Source: Paenibacillus sp. 598K
Lineage (GTDB): Bacteria > Bacillota > Bacilli > Paenibacillales > Paenibacillaceae
NCBI RefSeq assembly: GCF_003851045.1
Contig: NZ_BFBX01000059.1
Coordinates: 32,913 to 66,201 of the forward strand
Length of the DNA: 33,289 nucleotides
Reading direction: 5' to 3'
The notes beneath the pieces were generated by a model, which did no database searches, had not been told where the DNA came from, and saw nothing but the letters and a program-made list of their open reading frames with translations. Within the stretch, counting starts at the first letter, position 1; each line of letters opens with the position of its first letter. Both the position numbers and the translations under genes were made by a program. Below, in pieces: positions 7,670 through 16,562 of this stretch.

Positions 7670-8446
7670 ATGCTATTTCTCACCTTGGCCCGCAAAACCT
7701 ACATCCGCAATTTGCAATTCCGTGCTTCCCATCTCATCCAGAATCTCGCCAGCGCGATCTTCGGCTTCATCTACATCTCGATCTGGACCGGTATAGGCGA
7801 GAGCCGCTCCCTCGGCGAGTATGGACTGGCCGGCATGATCAGCTATGTCGCCTTTAACCAATGCTGCCTCTGGGTGTCCGGCTTCCCGACGAACGGCCTC
7901 GGTATGGAGGCCAGCGTGCGCAGCGGCCAGATCGCCATGGACCTGATGCGGCCGGTGCATCTGTTCTATCACCTGATGAGCAAGGAATGGGGGCAGATCG
8001 CCTATCAGTTCGTGTACAAGTTCATCCCGATCTACGCGCTGTACCTGTGGGTGCTGCCGTTGCAAGGGCCCGCCTCCGTGAGCGCTGCGGCAGCTACGCT
8101 GCTCGCGCTGGCTATTGCCGGCTACATCGCGATCTGCCTGCAATATCTGATCGGCGCCGCTGCGCTCTGGACGACGGAATCGACCTGGCTCGTCTATGTC
8201 AATTATGCCTTCAGCATGCTGCTGTCGGGCTTCCTCATCCCGATCGAGTGGCTGCCCGGCCCGCTGGCGTGGATCAGCGCCTACTCATTCTATCCTTATC
8301 TGCATTATGTGCCGACTCGCATCTACCTCGGCATGAGTACCGTCGACCTCGTCGCTGGCGGGTTGTTGTGGTGCGCTGCGCTGACGTTGCTCTGTCTGCT
8401 CGCCACGCGTCTGATGCGCCACCGGGTGGAGGTGCAGGGCGGATGA
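7670..8446 (+). CDS. ABC-2 type exporter permease (first subunit)
   Basis: A 258-residue integral membrane protein with about six hydrophobic segments, typical of ABC-2 permeases in the group formerly called DUF990 (ABC2_membrane_6 relatives). The N-terminal ARKTYIRNLQFRASHLIQN and the RPVHLFYHLM region resemble the half-transporters that occur as a pair with a dedicated ATPase. GGAGGTG lies 5 bases before the ATG at 7670; an in-frame start further upstream lacks such a site. The stop overlaps the next ATG (ATGA). The substrate is unknown. Related cyanobacterial exporters have been linked to viologen efflux, but that should not be transferred without tests. Confidence 0.85.
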   Translation: MLFLTLARKTYIRNLQFRASHLIQNLASAIFGFIYISIWTGIGESRSLGEYGLAGMISYVAFNQCCLWVSGFPTNGLGMEASVRSGQIAMDLMRPVHLFYHLMSKEWGQIAYQFVYKFIPIYALYLWVLPLQGPASVSAAAATLLALAIAGYIAICLQYLIGAAALWTTESTWLVYVNYAFSMLLSGFLIPIEWLPGPLAWISAYSFYPYLHYVPTRIYLGMSTVDLVAGGLLWCAALTLLCLLATRLMRHRVEVQGG

Positions 8447-9234
8447 GCTGGCTTCGCATGTACCGCGTATTGGTGCTGGCGAGCATCCGCTCGCGCATGC
8501 AATACCGATTCAACTTCTGGTTCTCGACGATCATGTCGGCGCTGGTCAATGTGGTAGAGTTCCTTATGCTGGCTGTCGTGCTGCTGCGCTTCGATCATAT
8601 CCAGGGCTGGACGATCGTCGAATGCGGCTATCTCTACGCGCTACTGACGCTCTCGCGGGCGATCTACCGTTCGATCGCTTCGGATGTCCATCATCTCGAG
8701 CGCTATCTGCTGAGCGGCGATCTCGACAAGCTGCTGCTGCGGCCGGTGCCGATCCTGCTGGCGCTGATGACGCAGAATTTCAATCTGCGCTTCGGCGAGC
8801 TATTGCAGGGCGTCACGATCCTCGTCCTGTGCATGGCCGAGCTGATGCGGCAGGGACAGATCGGCTGGACGGCGATCGCTCCCACCCTGCTCGCGATCGG
8901 CGGCGGCGCTGTCCTGCTCTACGCGATCGGACTGATCAGCGCGACGACCGGCTTCTGGCTGACCCGGACGAGCGTGCTGCAAAATTTCACCGAGGATGCC
9001 GCCAAGACGGCTGCCCAGTACCCGATGTCGATCTATCCCGGCTGGCTGCAGGGCATCCTGACCGGCGTCATCCCGATCGCCTTTGCCAACTACCTGCCCG
9101 CACTGTACATCCTGAAAGGAGAGGCAAGCCCGCTCGTTCTCGCCGGCTCCTGGGCAGTGGCGCTGGCGTTGACCGGTCTCGGGCTGCTGTTCTGGCGGAC
9201 GGGCATCTCCCGCTACCACAGCACCGGCAGCTGA
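8443..9234 (+). CDS. ABC-2 type exporter permease (second subunit)
   Basis: A 263-residue membrane protein with about six hydrophobic segments. Near its N-terminus it has RMQYRFNFWFSTIMSALVN, and it contains YLLSGDLDKLLLRPVPIL, a motif of the second permease in this three-gene exporter type (shared RPV motif with the first subunit). It overlaps the previous gene by 4 bp, implying coupled translation and a one-to-one heterodimer. The ATPase gene follows after 73 bp. Function: probably half of an export channel in the cytoplasmic membrane, with an undefined substrate. Confidence 0.86.
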   Translation: MSWLRMYRVLVLASIRSRMQYRFNFWFSTIMSALVNVVEFLMLAVVLLRFDHIQGWTIVECGYLYALLTLSRAIYRSIASDVHHLERYLLSGDLDKLLLRPVPILLALMTQNFNLRFGELLQGVTILVLCMAELMRQGQIGWTAIAPTLLAIGGGAVLLYAIGLISATTGFWLTRTSVLQNFTEDAAKTAAQYPMSIYPGWLQGILTGVIPIAFANYLPALYILKGEASPLVLAGSWAVALALTGLGLLFWRTGISRYHSTGS

Positions 9235-9307
9235 TTTGTCGGTCCACGCACCTCGCGCCAAGCTCACGCGGCCCCGACGGGCCAGATCAAGGAGGACCTG
9301 TTACGCT

Positions 9308-10276
9308 ATGATCGAAGTGACCCATCTGAACAAAACATTCCGCCAGCTCACGCCAAAAAACGGTCCGTTCCAGACCGTTCGCATGTTATTCTCTCGCGAC
9401 TATGTATACAAGCAAGCCGTCCGCGACATCAGCTTCCATATCGACGCCGGCGAGTTCGTCGGCTATATCGGACCTAACGGCGCAGGCAAATCGACGACAA
9501 TCAAGATGATGTGCGGCATCCTGCATCCGACCTCCGGCACCGTCCGCATCGCAGGAGAGAGTCCCCACCAGTCGCGGCGGAACGTGACGCGCAGGCTCGG
9601 CGTCTTGTTCGGCCAGCGGACTAATCTGTGGTGGGATCTGCCGGTTCGCGACTCGTTCGATATCATCGCCGCAATGTACAGCATCGATGGCGAGCAGCAG
9701 CAGAGTCGTCTCGGCGAGCTGACCGAGCTGCTGGAGCTGGCCGACTTCATGGACACGCCGGTGCGCAAGCTGTCGCTCGGACAGCGGATGCGTGCGGATA
9801 TCGCAGCGGCGCTGCTGCATGATCCCGAGGTGCTCTTCCTCGACGAGCCGACGATCGGCCTCGACATCTCGGCCAAGCGCAGCATCCGCGGCTTGCTGGC
9901 CCGGCTCAATCGCGAGCTCGGCAAGACGATCCTGCTGACTACCCATGACATGGACGATATCGAGCAGCTATGCAGCCGAGTCATCGTCATCAACCATGGC
10001 CAGCTCGGGTTCGACGGGACGACGGAGGCGCTACGCCAGCGGATCGGTCTGCCGACCGTCATCCATCTGACCTACCGCTCGCCTCTCGAGACGGCAGAGC
10101 TGCCTTCGCCGCTCTTGACGCTCGTCAGCCGCGAGGACAACCGACTGTCGGTGAGCTGCAACCGCGAGGCGCTGCGGCCGATGGAGGCGCTCCGATTATT
10201 GGAGTGCTTTGGCCCTATCGAGGATGTCCGGATGGAAGAACCGAACTTCGAGGATGTGATCGAGCAACTCTATTGA
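9308..10276 (+). CDS. ABC-2 type exporter ATP-binding protein
   Basis: A 322-residue ATPase. Walker A is GPNGAGKST, the Q-loop region is LFGQRTNLWWDLPVRDSF (a stretch characteristic of this exporter subgroup), the signature is LSLGQRMR, Walker B is LFLDEPTIGLD, and the switch His is in TTHDMDD. About 100 residues follow the nucleotide-binding domain as an accessory C-terminal domain, normal for drug- or lipid-type ABC-2 ATPases. AAGGAGG lies 12 bases before the ATG. It is the third gene of the operon and should power the two permeases. With the Fur box upstream, export of a metabolite relevant to iron stress is conceivable but is an inference. Confidence 0.93.
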   Translation: MIEVTHLNKTFRQLTPKNGPFQTVRMLFSRDYVYKQAVRDISFHIDAGEFVGYIGPNGAGKSTTIKMMCGILHPTSGTVRIAGESPHQSRRNVTRRLGVLFGQRTNLWWDLPVRDSFDIIAAMYSIDGEQQQSRLGELTELLELADFMDTPVRKLSLGQRMRADIAAALLHDPEVLFLDEPTIGLDISAKRSIRGLLARLNRELGKTILLTTHDMDDIEQLCSRVIVINHGQLGFDGTTEALRQRIGLPTVIHLTYRSPLETAELPSPLLTLVSREDNRLSVSCNREALRPMEALRLLECFGPIEDVRMEEPNFEDVIEQLY

Positions 10277-10281
10277 AGCTT

Positions 10282-10530
10282 TCATAGTCTAGTCGTCGGA
10301 GGAACGCCGCCGAGCCGCTCGATCTCCGAGCAGATCTCATGCTGCCAGCTATCGTCTCCGATCATGGAGGCGAGCAGCGACAGATTGCGGAGATTGGCGA
10401 GCTCGCGGCAGTACGAGGCGTTGACCGCCAGACAATGCTCCATATCCATACGCTCCGAGTCAGTCAGCTCTCGCCTCCCTCGTATCGTCCACAGCTCCGC
10501 CAAACGCTCATGTATCGGTAGGATACTCAT
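10282..10530 (-). CDS. Small conserved protein (Paenibacillaceae type)
   Basis: An 82-residue soluble, mostly helical protein. The sequence begins near IHERLAELWTIRGRRELTDSE and includes ASMIGDDSWQHEICSEIERL, with two cysteines in the second half. I believe short proteins of this pattern recur in Paenibacillus genomes as a domain of unknown function, but this is memory, not a search. AAGGGAG stands 10 bases before the ATG at 10530; a TTG one codon upstream is equally possible. It converges with the exporter ATPase gene, only 5 bp away, so the two genes almost share their ends. No function can be assigned. Confidence 0.75.
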   Translation of the reverse strand: MSILPIHERLAELWTIRGRRELTDSERMDMEHCLAVNASYCRELANLRNLSLLASMIGDDSWQHEICSEIERLGGVPPTTRL

Positions 10531-10643
10531 CAAGCAACACTCCCTTTCCCATCTGAACAGACGTCATACAGTCTCTAGCATGCTATAGCTTATAGTATTG
10601 CCAAAGTGAGAGTGTTGAAACGGGAGAACGCTGATCTTTTGCA

Positions 10644-11342
10644 TTAACGGCGTTTCTTGCCGGGCGGATCGTACTTATCGACCAGCAGTTGTCCCTGATC
10701 ATCGATCTGAGCGACGAAGACGTCTTCATATTTGATCCGCATCCTGTCCAGCTCCTTGCGCAGCCATGCCTCGTCATAGCCAGAGGAGCGCAGCTCCTCG
10801 GACATGATCTCGTTGTCGATGATTACGGTGCGGGCCGGCAGACTCTCAGGCGTCTGGATGCCTGCATCTCCTCGGGTCATCGGCTGCTTGTCCGTCTTCA
10901 GCATCACATTGACCTTGCCGCTCGGCTCCATCAACGCGAACTCGACATCGGCCAGCCGGAAGACGCTATTGTCTCGCAGCACCGCGAGCAGCTCATCGAC
11001 GGTGAGCCGTTCCTTGGCGAGATTGCTCTCGAGGACATTGCCCTTCTCGATCAGGACGGCCGCCTTGCCATCGATAAGATCCCTGGCCTTCTTGCTATGA
11101 ACCGTCAGCTTCTCCGCGCCTACCGACACCGCCGCCCACACAGCGAGCGACACCAGCCCGACATACCATTCCGTATCCGTATCGATCGAGATATAACCGG
11201 CGATATTGCCGATCGAGATGCCGGTGATGTATTCGAACAGCGACAGCTGCGAGATCTGCCGTTTCCCCAGCGCCTTCGTAATAATGAACAGGACGACCAG
11301 CGCCAACACCGTGCGAAACGCAACTTCCAACCAATGCGGCAT
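10644..11342 (-). CDS. YetF/DUF421 family membrane protein
   Basis: A 232-residue protein of the YetF (DUF421) family common in spore-forming Firmicutes. Three membrane segments fill about residues 5-80 (VAFRTVLALVVLFIITKAL, FEYITGISIGNIAGYIS, and VGLVSLAVWAAVSVGAEKL). A cytosolic alpha/beta domain follows, with the GKAAVLIEKGNVLESNLAKE and LTVDELLAVLRDNSVF signatures. The C-terminus is extended by a second small domain and a basic tail (PPGKKRR). The role of the family is not established; membrane lipid or spore functions have been proposed for relatives. The start is placed at the ATG at 11342 because GGGGGTG lies just upstream; an ATG seven codons earlier has no visible ribosome site. Confidence 0.9.
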   Translation of the reverse strand: MPHWLEVAFRTVLALVVLFIITKALGKRQISQLSLFEYITGISIGNIAGYISIDTDTEWYVGLVSLAVWAAVSVGAEKLTVHSKKARDLIDGKAAVLIEKGNVLESNLAKERLTVDELLAVLRDNSVFRLADVEFALMEPSGKVNVMLKTDKQPMTRGDAGIQTPESLPARTVIIDNEIMSEELRSSGYDEAWLRKELDRMRIKYEDVFVAQIDDQGQLLVDKYDPPGKKRR

Positions 11343-11399
11343 GCCCACACCCCCATCTGCCATAATGACAAGCAGACATAGTATGCATCATCGCATGGA

Positions 11400-11450
11400 T
11401 ATAAATGCAAACAGCCTCGCCCCCTCACATCATGAGTAGGCGAAGCTGTT
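11400..11450 (-). terminator. Terminator downstream of PBP2
   Basis: On the minus strand a 12-bp stem (arms 11439-11450 and 11410-11421, one mismatched pair) is followed by TTTGCATTTATA. It lies about 50 bp past the PBP2 stop and would also insulate the YetF gene. Confidence 0.7.
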
Positions 11451-11501
11451 ATGGACGGTAGCGCTCTGTTCCGGCCGTCTCCGGTTATCCAAGTTGCGTT
11501 A

Positions 11502-13544
11502 TTACTCTGCAGTCTCTGCCGTCTCCTCCACGTGCGCCGGCTTGTTTTTGGGCGTCCCGGTCAGGCCGATCTGCTCATCGTAAGCGTCGAAGACTTTGCG
11601 GGCGATCGGGGCGGCGCCCCAGCCGCCATAGCCGCCATCCGGGACGACGACGGCGACGGCGAGCACCGGATCATTGGCAGGAGCGTAGGCGATGAATACC
11701 GCATTCTCCAGCTTCCTGCGCTTGCCGACGTCCTGTTGCGACGTGCCGGTCTTACGGATGAAGTCGTAGCCGAAGCCATCGAAGCCTTGCACCGATACGC
11801 TGCTCATGCCGCTCTTGACGACCGACCAGTAGGCGTCAGGGATATCGACGCTGCTCAGCACCTCCGGCTCGAACTGCTGCACCACATTGCCTTGCGCATC
11901 TGTAATCTTCTCCACGAATTGAGGCTTCAGCTTGTGGCCCTTATTGGCGAGCATCGTCGTATACTGCGCCAGCTGCAGCGCGGTATAGCGGCCCTGCTGG
12001 CCAAAAGAGGCGTAGATCAGCGCGGACTGGGCACTGCCTGTCTTGGCCTCGTTGTAATACTCGATAACGCCTTTGCTCTCATTGGGCAAGCCGCTGCCGG
12101 TCAGCTCGCCCAGTCCGAAATCCGTCATATACTTATGCCAGATATCCAGCCCGCCCTTGCGGTTCAGGTACAAGTTATTGCCGACCATCGCCGCCATAAA
12201 CGCATTGGACGACTTGGCGATCGCCTGCGCTGCTTTCAATTGGCCATTGACCGCGTTGCTTGCATTGTTGACCCGCGTCTCATGGCCCTCGCGACCGAAG
12301 CTGAAGTAGCCGCGATCCGTATACGGTGTTGTAGGCGTGAAGAGCTTCTCATTGAGCCCGAGCAAGATCGTCAGCGGCTTCATCGTCGAGCCGAGCGGCA
12401 CCAGTGAGGACGGATGATTGCGGCCCTCCTTCGGATCTTCGTAGTACGGATAGGCCTCCCGGATCGTCCCGTTGGGCTCGTAGTATTGCAGCAGCTCGTA
12501 TTGCTCCTGGCTCATCCCGTCGCTCCAGACATTGGTGTCGTAGTCCGGCATGCTCGCCATCGCCACGACCTTGCCCGTCTTGACCTCCATAGCTACCGCA
12601 TACCCGGTCTTGGCATACGGGGCATATTCGCGTTTGTTGCTGGAGGTGCGGATCTTCGCCAGATGCTCCATGATTGCATCCTCGGTCTGCATCTGCACCT
12701 CGCGGTCGATCGTCAGGTGCAGATTATTGCCTTTCTCCGGCACGGTCAGCTCGACGGGGCCGACGATCCGGCTCTGCGAGTCGACGGGGTACGTTTTGAC
12801 GCCGTTTTTGCCGCGCAGCTCGTCCTGGTACATCAACTCGAGCCCTTCATAGCCGACCTTTTCCTTGTCCAGGTATTGCTCAGGGGGCGGAGAGGTTTTA
12901 TTGTTTTTGAAGATGGTCTGGTATTTGCTGAGGCCGTTCCGCTCGCTGTAGAGCGAGTTGAAGCCCTTCATATAACCGACGAGCTGTACGGCGATCGTAT
13001 CGGCGCTATAGTGCCGGATGCTCTCCTCGACAACCTCGATGCCGGGGAACTGGTCCCGATGCTCGCTGAAGTAGGCGATCTCCTTGGTCGTCAGTCCGCT
13101 CTTGAGCCGTCTCGGCTCATAGACATAAGTCAGACGGCCGGTGATGTCCATCAGCTTGAAGATCTCATCGGGCGTCAGCGACACCTGGTCCGGCGGGTCG
13201 AACTGGCGGAACTCGGCGGCGAGCCGCTCGGCCATGTCGCGCGCCTGATCCTCCTTGACACCGGGTTCGAGCGTATAGTACAGCGATTGGGTCGAGGTCG
13301 AATAGGCGATCGGGAACCCTTCACGATCGTAGATATTGCCTCGGATCGGCGGAATCAAGACGTTGCGGGTGCGGTTGTCATGCTCTCGGGCAGCAAGCTC
13401 CGGGCCCTCGACGAATTGCAGCACCGCCAGGCGGACGATCAGGATCGAGAACGCGAGAAAGGTAACGAAAAAAAACATATTCAGTCGAAACGAAAAATGA
13501 CGGCGATTGCGCGATGCGCGTATAATTTCTTCCTCGGTTTGCAT
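11502..13544 (-). CDS. Penicillin-binding protein 2 (class B transpeptidase)
   Basis: A 680-residue high-molecular-weight class B PBP that cross-links peptidoglycan, probably in the elongation machinery with RodA. It has one N-terminal membrane anchor (about 22-45, FFFVTFLAFSILIVRLAVL), a PBP dimerization domain (about 60-300), and a transpeptidase domain with STMK (Ser386 nucleophile, Lys389), SSN (445-447) and KTGTS (598-602). The C-terminus is short and acidic, without PASTA repeats, which separates it from the sporulation and division PBPs with PASTA domains. GGGAGG lies before the ATG. It has its own promoter and stands apart from mre and rod genes. The gene could be called pbpA/pbpH/mrdA; I leave the symbol blank. 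Confidence 0.94.
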   Translation of the reverse strand: MQTEEEIIRASRNRRHFSFRLNMFFFVTFLAFSILIVRLAVLQFVEGPELAAREHDNRTRNVLIPPIRGNIYDREGFPIAYSTSTQSLYYTLEPGVKEDQARDMAERLAAEFRQFDPPDQVSLTPDEIFKLMDITGRLTYVYEPRRLKSGLTTKEIAYFSEHRDQFPGIEVVEESIRHYSADTIAVQLVGYMKGFNSLYSERNGLSKYQTIFKNNKTSPPPEQYLDKEKVGYEGLELMYQDELRGKNGVKTYPVDSQSRIVGPVELTVPEKGNNLHLTIDREVQMQTEDAIMEHLAKIRTSSNKREYAPYAKTGYAVAMEVKTGKVVAMASMPDYDTNVWSDGMSQEQYELLQYYEPNGTIREAYPYYEDPKEGRNHPSSLVPLGSTMKPLTILLGLNEKLFTPTTPYTDRGYFSFGREGHETRVNNASNAVNGQLKAAQAIAKSSNAFMAAMVGNNLYLNRKGGLDIWHKYMTDFGLGELTGSGLPNESKGVIEYYNEAKTGSAQSALIYASFGQQGRYTALQLAQYTTMLANKGHKLKPQFVEKITDAQGNVVQQFEPEVLSSVDIPDAYWSVVKSGMSSVSVQGFDGFGYDFIRKTGTSQQDVGKRRKLENAVFIAYAPANDPVLAVAVVVPDGGYGGWGAAPIARKVFDAYDEQIGLTGTPKNKPAHVEETAETAE

Positions 13545-13583
13545 GATGCCGCAGTCCTCCCGGTCTTGCTGATGTCTGCCTTC

Positions 13584-13612
13584 ATTATACTTGATTCCTA
13601 CTGTGCCGCCAA
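13584..13612 (-). promoter_or_regulatory. Sigma-A promoter of PBP2
   Basis: On the minus strand TTGGCG (13607-13612), a 17-bp spacer and TATAAT (13584-13589) lie 40 bp before the PBP2 start codon. Confidence 0.75.
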
Positions 13613-13622
13613 CGCTTGTTCG

Positions 13623-14696
13623 TTATTCCATCCGGGGCACCAGTTGCAGACAGACCGGCGACGCGAGCTCGAAGCGCCCCCCCTGCGGCGACGGCACGCC
13701 TTCCTCATCTACGGCCATGACGATGATCGAGTCGCTGTCCTGATTGGCGACGAGGATGTGACGTCCGTCGGGGACGACGGCAAAATTGCGCGGCGTCCTG
13801 CCCTGGACCGACGGACACGCGATCAATGTCAAGCTGCCGTCCTCATCGAGGCGGAAGGTCGCGAGCGAATCATACCCGCGATTGGAGACGTACAGATAAC
13901 GGCCGCAGCCGCTCATATGAATGTCAGCGCAGGTGTTGGTCTGCGCATCGACATCTGCGGGCAATGTGGACACCGTCTGCCGATGGCGCAGGCTGCCGTC
14001 TGCTGCATCATAGTCGTAGGAGGATACGGTCGAGCTCAGTTCATCGGCGCAATAGACGAGCTGCTGACTCGGATGGAACGCCAGATGGCGCGGCCCGGCG
14101 CCGCCTGGCGTCTCTGCCTGATGCACGAGCTGGAGACGGCCGGCCTCCGGGTCGAGCTCGTATACGTAGATGCGATCTATGCCAAGATCGGGTACAAGCA
14201 GCCGTCCGCTCCACGGCTCCGTGACGATCGAGTGCGGGTGCGCGGCATCCTGTCGATCCTGGCGCGGCCCCGAACCGCTGTGCTGGTGGCGGTCGGCGAT
14301 GGCGCCCAGCCGTCCCTCGGCATCGATCGGCAGCAGACAGACATCGCCGGAGGAGTAGTTGACCGCATACAGCCATGCGCCCGACGGATGCAGGCTCACA
14401 TAGCACGCATGCATCCCCGGCAATGCCTGACGGTTGATCTCCTCGAGCAGGCCGCTCTGCGGGTCGAGCAGATAGCCGACCGCTTCCGGCTGCTCCGTCT
14501 CGCAGATCGCATACAGCCGGTTGCGCTCCTGATCGACCGCCAGGAAGGAAGGCCGCTCCGCGCCCTGGACGCCTACGTCCTCCTGCAAACTTCCGGCCTG
14601 CGCATCGAACAGGAGATGACGGATCGACGTCTCTCCCGCCCCCTGATATGTCCCGACATAGACATGCCAATAGCGTTGATTATGTAGTGTGAGCAT
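13623..14696 (-). CDS. Lactonase-family seven-bladed beta-propeller (6-phosphogluconolactonase-like)
   Basis: A 357-residue protein of the lactonase family (PF10282 type, as in YkgB/Pgl). Repeated blade motifs are clear, such as YVGTYQGAGETSI, SFLAVDQERNRLYAICE, YVSLHPSGAWLYAVNYSSG, HSIVTEPWSGRLLVPDLG, HLAFHPSQQLVYCADEL, YLYVSNRGYDSLATF and NFAVVPDGRHILVANQDS. The last is a family hallmark. It probably hydrolyses 6-phosphogluconolactone in the oxidative pentose phosphate pathway, although some family members act on other lactones. The ATG at 14696 has AAAGGGGA 9 bases upstream; a longer N-terminal extension lacks one and reads through low-complexity Cys/Pro-rich sequence. It has no signal peptide, consistent with the cytosol. 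KDPG aldolase follows upstream on the same strand but 423 bp away. Confidence 0.9.
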   Translation of the reverse strand: MLTLHNQRYWHVYVGTYQGAGETSIRHLLFDAQAGSLQEDVGVQGAERPSFLAVDQERNRLYAICETEQPEAVGYLLDPQSGLLEEINRQALPGMHACYVSLHPSGAWLYAVNYSSGDVCLLPIDAEGRLGAIADRHQHSGSGPRQDRQDAAHPHSIVTEPWSGRLLVPDLGIDRIYVYELDPEAGRLQLVHQAETPGGAGPRHLAFHPSQQLVYCADELSSTVSSYDYDAADGSLRHRQTVSTLPADVDAQTNTCADIHMSGCGRYLYVSNRGYDSLATFRLDEDGSLTLIACPSVQGRTPRNFAVVPDGRHILVANQDSDSIIVMAVDEEGVPSPQGGRFELASPVCLQLVPRME

Positions 14697-14884
14697 CACG
14701 TGTAGTCCCCTTTCAGAAGGTATGGAACGTATGGCTTGCATGTCTCTCCTTACCCTGTCTGGGCTCGGCGAAAACTGGGCCTGGCATGGAAGAGAGGTCG
14801 CGGGATGGAAGATGCATGGCGGCAGGGGAGAAAAGACACGGATGCGCTGGCCACCGCCTGCCGTCCTGGCCGCAAAAGCAGCAA

Positions 14885-14907
14885 AGACAGGCATCGGTTG
14901 CCTGTCT
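14885..14907 (-). terminator. Possible terminator hairpin
   Basis: AGACAGGCA and TGCCTGTCT form a perfect 9-bp stem with a 5-nt loop. On the minus strand the hairpin is followed by TTGCTGCTTTTG. It could end transcription from the aldolase gene before the lactonase gene, but it is 213 bp past the aldolase stop. Confidence 0.4.
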
Positions 14908-14993
14908 CTGGTTACTCGCTGTCCATGGCATGCGTGCTAACGCCTTATCCGCCCATGGCCAATCAGGTAATTCGCACGCTCAAGCCACACCGC

Positions 14994-15012
14994 TAACTGC
15001 AAAATGCAGTTA
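14994..15012. repeat. TGCA-type palindrome
   Basis: TAACTGCAAAATGCAGTTA is a perfect inverted repeat (8-bp arms, AAA centre). It resembles the ends of the elements at 31846-32026. The 423-bp gap 14697-15119 otherwise contains only the hairpins listed here and no convincing gene. Confidence 0.6.
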
Positions 15013-15027
15013 AGTGAATAGAACAGC

Positions 15028-15076
15028 ATGGCCCATGCGGCAGCAAGATGCTCAAGTTACGCCCAGCATGGGCCAT
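15028..15076. repeat. 11-bp inverted repeat
   Basis: ATGGCCCATGC (15028-15038) and GCATGGGCCAT (15066-15076) are perfect reverse complements with a 27-bp loop. The structure lies 44 bp beyond the stop codon of the aldolase gene and may shape the 3' end of its mRNA. No T-tract follows. Confidence 0.6.
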
Positions 15077-15119
15077 TCGTTCCGCAGCAACGTTTCGTCC
15101 GCTATCTCCGTGCGTTCGA

Positions 15120-15782
15120 TTACGCCTTCGCCGCTTTGTAAGCGTCGATATATTGCGCCGCCCGCTTGGCGACGAGGCTGTAGTCGCCTTTTTTAACCGC
15201 TTCGTTCGTCAAGTCGGAGCCGATGCCGACAGCTACCGCGCCTGCTTTGATCCATTCGCCGAGGTTGTCCAGCGAGACGCCGCCGGTCGGCATAATGTTC
15301 GCTTGCGGCAGCGGACCCTTGATCGCCTTGATGATCGCCGGAGAGTAGAGGTTGCCGGGGAACAGCTTGACGATATCGACGCCCAGCTCCAGTGCCTGCT
15401 CGATATCCCGCACCGTCATCGTGCCGGGCATGACCGGTACGCGATAGCGATTGCATAACCGCACCGTATCGGGATTAAGCGAAGGCCCGACGACGAACTC
15501 GGCGCCGCTCAGGATCGCCATCCGTGCCGTCTCCGGATCAAGCACCGTGCCTACTCCGATGACCGCATGCTTGGCCGGATCGGTAGCCGTGCTGGAGTAA
15601 GTGACCGCCAGCTTCTCGATCGCCCGTAGCGCGAACGGTACCGTCATCGTCACCTCGATCGCCTTGATGCCGCCAGCGATAGCCTGCTCCGCCATCTCCA
15701 CGACTTCCTCCGGCGTCTCGCCGCGCAGCACCGCCACGACCCCCAGATCAGACAGTTGTTGAACCAATTTCAGTTTTTTCAT
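15120..15782 (-). CDS. eda: KDPG/KHG aldolase
   Basis: A 220-residue class I aldolase that splits 2-keto-3-deoxy-6-phosphogluconate to pyruvate and glyceraldehyde 3-phosphate (and may act on 4-hydroxy-2-oxoglutarate), the last step of hexuronate and Entner-Doudoroff-type catabolism. Glu43 in IEVTMTVP, Lys139 in DIVKLFPG (the Schiff-base lysine) and Thr166 in IMPTGGV are all present. The VGTVLDPE and FVVGPSLNP motifs are also intact. The length is about normal for the family. GGAGGAG is placed before the ATG, and a TATAAT is at 15818-15823. No kdgK, uxu or kdu genes are next to it, so its pathway partners must be elsewhere. Confidence 0.95.
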   Translation of the reverse strand: MKKLKLVQQLSDLGVVAVLRGETPEEVVEMAEQAIAGGIKAIEVTMTVPFALRAIEKLAVTYSSTATDPAKHAVIGVGTVLDPETARMAILSGAEFVVGPSLNPDTVRLCNRYRVPVMPGTMTVRDIEQALELGVDIVKLFPGNLYSPAIIKAIKGPLPQANIMPTGGVSLDNLGEWIKAGAVAVGIGSDLTNEAVKKGDYSLVAKRAAQYIDAYKAAKA

Positions 15783-15879
15783 CGTTACGCTCCTCCAGAT
15801 CTATCAATGTCTCCTTCATTATAGACCAGCCCCGGTCATAAAGAAATGTCCGCTTCTCCATCTGTCCTCACCGAGACGG

Positions 15880-16533
15880 TCACAGCTCCGAGCTCGTCTG
15901 CTCTTGCTGACGATCCAGCAGCAGCACGACGATTAGAATAAGCACGAGCACCCCGCAAAATGTAAAATAAGCAAGCCACATCGGCTTGATATCGCGTTCC
16001 GGGAAGACTACCTCGGCGGTCAGCAGCATAAACAGCCACACCTGCGAGAACATCCCCACCGTCGTCGACCAGATATAGGCAAGCGGCTTGAGCGGCGAGA
16101 TCGACGCCATGATCGAGACGATATTGCCCGGCACGAACGGCAACGAACGCAGTAGGATAACCACCCACACGCCATAATGATTCATGCGCCGCTGCCATGA
16201 GCGATATCTCAGCAGCCGCTCGCCGAAGCGCCGATCGATCCAGCCGCTCAGCAACGTCCGACTCAGGTAAAAGCAAGCGATGCTCGCAAGCGTCCCGGCC
16301 GCCCAACTAACCATCATCCCCTCGAACCAGCCAAACGCCGAGATGTGCAGCAGCAGCAAGGTCGCAAAAGGAAATATCGTAATGGTGCCCTGTATGAGCG
16401 CCATCGGAAAGGTCACCAGCAGCAACGAATAGCCATCCAGGCCTGTCATCGAAACGAGCTGCTCAATTAAAGCATCCATCCATTCCTGCACGCTATCCCA
16501 TCCCGTCCGATGAAAGTATATCGCAGCCAACAT
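15880..16533 (-). CDS. VTT/DedA-like membrane protein (TVP38 family)
   Basis: A 217-residue integral membrane protein of the TVP38/TMEM64 or VTT group (YdjX/YtxB-like). Hydrophobic segments span about 38-60, 66-88, 122-140, 150-175 and 185-207. The central signature is RRMNHYGVWVVILLRSLPFVPGNIVS (core RSLPFVPGNIVS), the motif expected for VTT proteins. These are thought to move lipids across the membrane; the substrate here is not known. The start is uncertain: a TATAAT at 16563-16568 leaves only about 22 nt of leader before the ATG at 16533, where no ribosome site is seen; the Met at codon 19 is an alternative. It runs in the same direction as the aldolase gene, 97 bp away. Confidence 0.87.
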   Translation of the reverse strand: MLAAIYFHRTGWDSVQEWMDALIEQLVSMTGLDGYSLLLVTFPMALIQGTITIFPFATLLLLHISAFGWFEGMMVSWAAGTLASIACFYLSRTLLSGWIDRRFGERLLRYRSWQRRMNHYGVWVVILLRSLPFVPGNIVSIMASISPLKPLAYIWSTTVGMFSQVWLFMLLTAEVVFPERDIKPMWLAYFTFCGVLVLILIVVLLLDRQQEQTSSEL

Positions 16534-16562
16534 ACGGGCATTCTGCGGAAGTTGTCTCTTCT

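Noticed and set aside
12414..14687. A 757-codon open frame on the plus strand, opposite PBP2 and the lactonase gene
   Set aside because: It spans two well-supported genes and their intergenic region on the other strand, its protein has no recognisable domain, and long antisense frames are expected in this GC-rich codon usage.
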